Shown here: positions 6,665 to 10,480 of the stretch, piece by piece
How positions within the stretch are numbered: the stretch's first letter is position 1
Layout of the letters: the number at the start of each line of letters is the position of its first letter
Assembly: GCA_045593005.1 (NCBI GenBank)
Contig: JAZNVV010000013.1
Location: 1-10,480, forward strand
From: UBA11475 sp045593005
GTDB taxonomy: Bacteria > Bacillota > Clostridia > Christensenellales > Borkfalkiaceae
Reading direction: 5' to 3'
Length of the DNA: 10,480 nucleotides
Notes under the pieces: model-generated
The model's input: only the letters and a program-made list of their open reading frames with translations
Told to the model about the DNA's origin: nothing
The model's database searches: none
Translations under genes and position numbers: made by a program

Positions 6665-6693
6665 ATTATACAACAAAGACTTGATTTTTGCAA
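6665..6693 (-). promoter_or_regulatory. Sigma-A-type promoter of the methyltransferase-galT-galE operon
   Basis: On the minus strand TTGCAA (6693-6688) is followed by a 17-bp spacer and a perfect TATAAT (6670-6665). Transcription should start near 6658, leaving a leader of about 33 nt. This placement excludes the TTG at 6693 as a start codon. A TTAAT-CGCC-ATTAA dyad (6697-6710) lies immediately upstream of the -35 box and could be an activator site. Confidence 0.75.
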
Positions 6694-6741
6694 GGGTTAA
6701 TCGCCATTAATATTTATCTTATTACAGTTAGAATTACTTTT

Positions 6742-6772
6742 ATTTATTGTATTTATTGTTAAATTTTGTTAA
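6742..6772. repeat. Short direct repeats between the divergent promoters
   Basis: ATTTATTGT occurs twice in tandem (6742-6750, 6751-6759), and TTGTTAA occurs twice 10 bp apart (6756-6762, 6766-6772), about one helical turn. They lie 23 bp or more upstream of the -35 box of the rnf-operon promoter. A regulator binding in tandem on one face of the DNA is possible; simple A+T bias could also give this. Confidence 0.3.
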
Positions 6773-6794
6773 TAATCTTTTGATTGCATATTTG

Positions 6795-6824
6795 TTGACA
6801 AAATATTACTTTATTATGTATAAT
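6795..6824 (+). promoter_or_regulatory. Sigma-A-type promoter of the NusG-II/Gx/rnf operon
   Basis: Perfect TTGACA (6795-6800) and perfect TATAAT (6819-6824) are separated by 18 bp. Transcription should start near 6831, about 50 nt before the first start codon. The -35 box lies within a small dyad, TTTGT-TG-ACAAA (6791-6802). Such a strong core promoter fits a highly expressed energy-metabolism operon, or one held down by a repressor. Confidence 0.85.
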
Positions 6825-6841
6825 ATTTAATTATATTATAG

Positions 6842-6853
6842 TTTACATGTAAA
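6842..6853. promoter_or_regulatory. Perfect palindrome in the leader of the rnf operon
   Basis: TTTACATGTAAA is a perfect 12-bp palindrome centred about 17 nt after the predicted transcription start. A second dyad, ACGTT-TACTG-AACGT (6855-6869), follows at once and reaches to the ribosome binding site. The position, between promoter and gene, suits a repressor operator. I do not recognise the motif as that of a specific regulator. Confidence 0.45.
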
Positions 6854-6881
6854 TACGTTTACTGAACGTTTGGAGTTTGTA

Positions 6882-7364
6882 ATGAACAAAAAGTCAAGCG
6901 AAGATTTTATAGACGTTTGCAAAAAAAAGAAGTTTTTTTACGTATACGATTTAATAATTTATCTATTAATTGCTATACTTTTAGCATCTCTTTTTTTTAG
7001 CGTATACGCTTGCAACAAAAATTCTGACGTTAAAGGGTTTATCGTTATGCGTGGCGAGAAAGAAGTTTTAACGTACACTTATGGCACCGGGCTAAACGTC
7101 AATAGAGGGTACGAATTAAACGTTACGACCGACGGCAACGTCATAACTGTTTTTTTTGGTGATGAATACAATAAACTAACCGTTGACGACGATAAAATGT
7201 CAGTAAAAGTAATTGATGCGTCTTGCAAAACGGGCGACTGTATTTCTTCTGGTGAGCTAACTAATAACGGGGTTATTATGTGTTTACCTAATTCAATTAA
7301 AATCCTTCCGTTAAATGACGACGGTGGCTTAATAGTGGGGGGATTAGATGAAAAGTTCAGTTAA
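6882..7364 (+). CDS. NusG domain II-containing membrane-anchored protein
   Basis: This encodes 160 aa from the ATG at 6882, with GGAG 6 nt upstream (6872-6875). The frame opens at a TTG at 6870, but that codon overlaps the ribosome binding site and is not the start. A basic N-terminal tail (1-19) precedes one membrane span (about 20-43). The remaining beta-rich domain (about 50-150) should lie outside the membrane. Its C-terminal signature, C115-x4-C120 followed by C134-LPN, matches the NusG_II/DUF1312 family (CxxxxC...G...ClPn). It is not the transcription factor NusG: the NGN and KOW domains are absent. The gene overlaps the Gx gene by 17 nt and heads the rnf operon. In other Gram-positives a NusG-II protein and a Gx protein occur together near flavin-based electron-transfer genes (the EetA/EetB pair). 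A role in assembling or accepting electrons from the Rnf system is inference. Confidence 0.85.
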   Translation: MNKKSSEDFIDVCKKKKFFYVYDLIIYLLIAILLASLFFSVYACNKNSDVKGFIVMRGEKEVLTYTYGTGLNVNRGYELNVTTDGNVITVFFGDEYNKLTVDDDKMSVKVIDASCKTGDCISSGELTNNGVIMCLPNSIKILPLNDDGGLIVGGLDEKFS

Positions 7365-7863
7365 ATCTGTCGTACTAACGGCGCTTTTATCGGCTTTTGC
7401 CCTACTGTCGTTTATGCTAGAATCGCTCATTCCACCGATAATTATTCCTGGTGCAAGGCTTGGGCTTTCTAACTTATTCGTTTTGATTGCGCTTATTGTT
7501 TTAGGGATAAAAAATGCTTACGCCGTTTTTACTGTTAAAATTATTTTAGGTAGTATTTTCGCTGGGAATATTTCTATGATAATCTATTCCCTACCGTCCG
7601 GCGTTTTAAGTTTAACTTTTGAAGTTTTAATATTAAAACTTTTTGCAAAAAAAATTTCGCTTGTGGCGCTTTCAATAGGCGCTGCCGTTATAAACGCAAC
7701 CGTTCAAAATATCGTTTACGTTTTAGTTACTAACACGTCGTCGCTTATCGTTTACTTGCCATATTTGACGCTAATATCTGTCTTTTCGGGGGCGCTTGTT
7801 GGTTTTATTTGTCAAATTGCTATAAATTTTTTACCGATAAATTCGGCTAAAAATATTACATAA
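7348..7863 (+). CDS. Gx transporter family membrane protein (HepSI/EetB-like)
   Basis: This is a 171-aa hydrophobic protein with about five membrane spans. Family-like blocks are PGARLGLSN (34-42), FAGNISMIIYSLPSGVLSL (71-89) and GAAVINATVQNIVYVL (111-126). These fit the family annotated as 'Gx transporter' or 'heptaprenyl diphosphate synthase component I'. The fold resembles substrate-binding subunits of ECF transporters, and the synthase name is historical and probably misleading here. The ATG at 7348 lies inside the end of the preceding gene (17-nt overlap) with a G-rich GGGGGGA site 4-5 nt upstream, so the two are likely translated together. rnfC follows 24 nt later. In flavin-based electron-transfer loci the homologous protein is thought to act with its NusG-II partner; a redox cofactor, quinone or flavin role here is inferred from context only. 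Confidence 0.85.
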   Translation: MKSSVKSVVLTALLSAFALLSFMLESLIPPIIIPGARLGLSNLFVLIALIVLGIKNAYAVFTVKIILGSIFAGNISMIIYSLPSGVLSLTFEVLILKLFAKKISLVALSIGAAVINATVQNIVYVLVTNTSSLIVYLPYLTLISVFSGALVGFICQIAINFLPINSAKNIT

Positions 7864-7887
7864 TTTTTCAAGGAGAAATTAGGACAA

Positions 7888-9195
7888 ATGTCATTAAGAA
7901 AAGGTAAATTCTTTCCCTTTGGTATTCACGTTAAAGGGATGAAAAGTTTATCTAAAAATTCGCCTATCGAAGTTTTACCACTTCAAGATGAACTGGTTAT
8001 ACCACTTTCGCAACATATCGGCGCACCTGCAAAACCTGTTGTAAACGTTGGTGATTACGTAAAAAAAGGTCAACTTATTGCAGAGGCTGGTGGATTTATT
8101 AGTGCTAACGTTTATTCGGGGTGTTCGGGCACGGTTACGGCTATTGAAACACTTTTTAACGCAACCGGTGTACCAGTAACGCATATCCGTATAAAAAATG
8201 ATATGCTTTGCGCCGAAGTTAAACTTCCAGATATGCCTGATTATGAACCGTCTTCTATTATCGAACGTATTCGCCTTGCAGGTATTGTTGGGCTTGGTGG
8301 AGCAGGCTTTCCTACTGCCGTTAAACTTTCACCAAAAGAAAAGGTAGACACACTTATTATAAACGGTGCTGAATGTGAACCGTATTTAACGTGCGATTAT
8401 CGTCTTATGCTAGAACGTGCAGACGACGTAGTTAAAGGTATTAGATACTTCAAAAAAGCACTTGGTGTTGAAAACGTTATAATAGGTATTGAAGAAAACA
8501 AGCCCGACATTATTGAAATTTTTGATAAATTTGATGATATTCAAGTGGTTGTTCTTAAAAAGCAATATCCTATGGGGTCGGAAAAACATTTAATTTACTG
8601 CTGTACTGGTAGAAAGGTTGGCTTGGGCGAATTACCTGCGTCGGTTGGATGCGTTGTTCAAAACGTTAAAACTGCTTTTGCAACGTATGAAGCGATTGAA
8701 TTAAACAAACCGTTATACGAAGGCGTTATCACTATATCTGGCAAAGGTATAAACAGTCCAAAAAACGTTATTGCACCATTTGGCACGTCGTATAAAGCGC
8801 TTGTAGATTTTTGTGGTGGAAATACTTTAGACACGGTTAAGTTTGTTGCAGGGGGCCCTATGATGGGTAAAGCAATAGTAAGCCTTGACGTTTACACCAA
8901 AAAAACCGACTCTGGCATTTTAGCGCTTACCGATAAAGAGGCTAATTCTAATGCGCCTACAAATTGCATAAATTGTGGCGTTTGCTCTAGAAATTGTCCT
9001 ATGCGTTTAACCCCTACCCTTATGGAGTTTTATATTTTGGGTGAAGATTACTCGATGGCTGAAAAACTTGGCGTTATGAGCTGTATCGAGTGTGGTTCTT
9101 GCGCGTATAATTGTCCAGCAAAACGCGCTTTAACACAAAGCTTTTCGTTTGCTAAAAGCAAGATTAAACAATTACATTCAAAGGAGGGTAAATAA
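7888..9195 (+). CDS. rnfC: Ion-translocating ferredoxin:NAD oxidoreductase (Rnf) subunit C
   Basis: RnfC is the peripheral, cytoplasm-facing subunit of the Rnf complex and is thought to handle NAD(H) and pass electrons to FMN and iron-sulfur centres. It has 435 aa, near the usual length in Clostridia. The N-terminus has the family form FGIHVKGMKSLSKNSPIEVLP, followed by a biotinyl-lipoyl-like segment (VNVGDYVKKGQLIAEA, 52-67). The glycine-rich GLGGAGFPTAVKL (135-147) and NGAECEPYLTCD (159-170) mark the Nqo1-like nucleotide/FMN domain. Two complete 4Fe-4S motifs lie near the C-terminus: C360/C363/C366/C370 and C399/C402/C405/C409. The start at 7888 has AAGGAG 12 nt upstream, slightly far, with a second AGGA 3 nt away. 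The stop overlaps the rnfD start by one base (TAATG). Confidence 0.96.
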   Translation: MSLRKGKFFPFGIHVKGMKSLSKNSPIEVLPLQDELVIPLSQHIGAPAKPVVNVGDYVKKGQLIAEAGGFISANVYSGCSGTVTAIETLFNATGVPVTHIRIKNDMLCAEVKLPDMPDYEPSSIIERIRLAGIVGLGGAGFPTAVKLSPKEKVDTLIINGAECEPYLTCDYRLMLERADDVVKGIRYFKKALGVENVIIGIEENKPDIIEIFDKFDDIQVVVLKKQYPMGSEKHLIYCCTGRKVGLGELPASVGCVVQNVKTAFATYEAIELNKPLYEGVITISGKGINSPKNVIAPFGTSYKALVDFCGGNTLDTVKFVAGGPMMGKAIVSLDVYTKKTDSGILALTDKEANSNAPTNCINCGVCSRNCPMRLTPTLMEFYILGEDYSMAEKLGVMSCIECGSCAYNCPAKRALTQSFSFAKSKIKQLHSKEGK

Positions 9196-10166
9196 TGTCG
9201 TTATTGTTTTCAAATGCGCCACATATTAAGAGTGGAAACAGCACGAAGAAGATTATGATTGACGTGTTGATTGCGCTCCTTCCTCCTACGGTTGCAGGTA
9301 TAATATATTTTGGGCTTAAAGCGCTTGCCGTTATTGCCGTTGCGGTTATATGCGCAGTTCTCTCTGAATTTACATACGAACTTATAATGGGCAAAAAGAT
9401 TAAGGAAATTGCTAATGCTTTTGATTATTCTTCTTGCGTAACTGGGCTTATATTAGCGCTTATAATGCCGGCAACTTGGCATTTATACGTGCCAGCACTT
9501 GCATCAATTTTTGCTATTGTCGTAGTAAAAATGCTATTCGGTGGAACGGGTAAAAACCTTGTTAACCCTGCCGTTACTGGTAGAATTTTTGCATTTATTT
9601 CATTTACCACGATTATGAACACTTTCGTTACCCCAAATTTTACACCGGTTGACGGACAAATTATTGCAGGCGCAACAAGTTTGCAAAGTTTTTTATCGAC
9701 GGGCGCTCATAATATGTCGAACTGGGAACTTTTATTAGGTTTAGGAAACCCTGGGTGTATAGGTGAAACGTGTAAAATTGCTATTTTAATAGGTGCTACT
9801 TACCTTGTCGTTAAAGGTATCATTAACGTTTTTATGCCTATTTTGACGATTGTTTTATGTGGTCTTGTAACGGTATTATTAAACGACTTTAATTTTATGG
9901 TATTCTTACCTTCGATATTAAGTGGTGGTCTTATCTTTTGTGCATTTTTTATGGCAACAGACTTTGTTACCAACCCTACTACAGCGCTTGGTCAGTTCGT
10001 GTTTTTTGGTTTGCTTGGCATCTTAACAGCGCTATTGCGTCATTTTACTGGGTATGAAACAATTTCTTTTGCAATTATTATTATGAACCTTTTAGTTCCA
10101 CTCATAGATAAAGTTACAATAGGCAAGCCTTTTGGCTACAAAAAACCTAAAAAGGGGGATTTGTAG
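9195..10166 (+). CDS. rnfD: Rnf complex subunit D (flavinylated membrane subunit)
   Basis: RnfD is an integral membrane subunit that carries covalently bound FMN and takes part in coupling electron flow to Na+ or H+ movement. The 323 aa are typical for the family. Many membrane spans are visible, for example about 22-58, 80-115, 190-245 and 263-305. GGTGKNLVNPAVTGR (116-130) is a conserved RnfD/NqrB block. AGATSLQ (158-164) carries the expected FMN-accepting Thr at 161. MATDFVTNPTT (253-263) is also family-typical. The start ATG at 9195 shares one base with the rnfC stop, and AAGGAGG lies 7 nt upstream, so translation is probably coupled. A flavin transferase (ApbE) is needed to modify T161 and is not in this window. 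Confidence 0.96.
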   Translation: MSLLFSNAPHIKSGNSTKKIMIDVLIALLPPTVAGIIYFGLKALAVIAVAVICAVLSEFTYELIMGKKIKEIANAFDYSSCVTGLILALIMPATWHLYVPALASIFAIVVVKMLFGGTGKNLVNPAVTGRIFAFISFTTIMNTFVTPNFTPVDGQIIAGATSLQSFLSTGAHNMSNWELLLGLGNPGCIGETCKIAILIGATYLVVKGIINVFMPILTIVLCGLVTVLLNDFNFMVFLPSILSGGLIFCAFFMATDFVTNPTTALGQFVFFGLLGILTALLRHFTGYETISFAIIIMNLLVPLIDKVTIGKPFGYKKPKKGDL

Positions 10167-10167
10167 T

Positions 10168-10480
10168 ATGAAAAAAGCCTTCAAAGATATTGCAATTATG
10201 CTTGCTATCATACTTATATGTGGTGGGCTTTTAGCCCTTTTATCCGACCTATTATACGTTGACGATAACGAAAGAATTCAAAGGGCTATCGATAAAATTT
10301 ATATTGAAGAAGAAGTTTCTTTACAACTTGACCTTAAAGATAAGGTTGCTAACTATTTAGATAACAGCGACGTGGGTATGGTTAAATCGGCTTACCTTTT
10401 AGATAACGGTGACTACCTTGTACTTGCAACCGGTAAAAAAGGATATTCAAACGGAACGGTAACTATTAAGTCGGAGGCCA
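10168..10480 (+). CDS. rnfG: Rnf complex subunit G (partial, C-terminus off the right edge)
   Basis: 104 codons are visible from the ATG at 10168, which follows the rnfD stop by 1 nt, with AAAGGGGG about 9 nt upstream. The protein opens with MKKAFKDI and one membrane span (about 8-30). A charged linker follows (DDNERIQRAIDKIY) and then the start of the FMN-binding domain (YLVLATGKKGYSNGTVTI, 83-100). RnfG is the single-span subunit whose outward-facing domain holds covalent FMN. Its SGAT-type attachment motif would lie beyond the window edge. The rnfD-rnfG order fits the rnfCDGEAB operon of Clostridia. Identity rests on the N-terminal layout, the FMN-domain start and context. Confidence 0.88.
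   Translation, partial: MKKAFKDIAIMLAIILICGGLLALLSDLLYVDDNERIQRAIDKIYIEEEVSLQLDLKDKVANYLDNSDVGMVKSAYLLDNGDYLVLATGKKGYSNGTVTIKSEA

Noticed and set aside
6756..6773. Possible Rex (redox repressor) site, TTGTTAA followed by a similar half
   Set aside because: The Rex consensus is an inverted repeat, TTGTTAA-N4-TTAACAA. Here the second TTGTTAA is a direct repeat, and the right half at the proper spacing matches at only two of seven positions.
6870..6881. TTG at 6870 as start of the NusG-II protein
   Set aside because: It overlaps the GGAG that serves the ATG at 6882 and has no ribosome binding site of its own.
810..10166. No gene in the window ends with TGA, hinting at a reassigned TGA codon
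   Set aside because: Only eight complete genes were checked, all ending in TAA or TAG. This is expected in an A+T-rich genome, and the proteins keep normal TGG tryptophans with no in-frame TGA needed.

Overview
The window looks like a chromosomal piece of a low-GC, Gram-positive-type anaerobe (Bacillota, Clostridia-like). The reasons are the A+T-rich sequence, strong AGGAGG-type ribosome binding sites, near-consensus sigma-A promoters, a type 2 (Firmicute-style) galactose-1-phosphate uridylyltransferase, and an rnf operon that begins in the order C-D-G. No rRNA, tRNA, CRISPR array, transposase or phage gene was seen. The species cannot be named from this sequence.

Left part, all on the minus strand (1-6693). 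Read in the direction of transcription, a promoter at 6665-6693 drives a THUMP-domain rRNA methyltransferase, which apparently starts at an ATT codon. galT and galE follow, spaced by 16 and 1 nt, so the three form one operon. It ends at a hairpin terminator (2834-2866) that lies only 16 nt before a MATE-family exporter. Next comes a small orphan membrane protein (810-1253) with its own promoter and an inverted repeat in its 5' leader. Then there is a short spacer packed with hairpins (698-803), and finally an unrecognised multi-pass membrane protein that runs off the left edge (1-605).

Right part, plus strand (6795-10480). A near-perfect promoter (6795-6824), a perfect 12-bp palindrome in the leader and tightly packed genes form one operon: a NusG-domain-II membrane-anchored protein, a Gx-family membrane protein, rnfC, rnfD and the start of rnfG. 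The Rnf complex couples electron transfer between reduced ferredoxin and NAD to ion pumping across the membrane. RnfD and RnfG normally carry covalently bound flavin. The two leading genes resemble the EetA/EetB-type pair found beside flavin-based electron-transfer genes in other Gram-positives. The rest of rnfG and the expected rnfE, A and B would lie beyond the right edge.

The two operons are divergent, with about 100 bp between their -35 boxes. Most of the window is ordinary core metabolism. The points most worth checking are the ATT start, the NusG-II/Gx pair at the head of the rnf operon, the palindromic leader sites, and the hairpin-rich spacer at 698-803. No gene-free stretch exceeds 300 bases.
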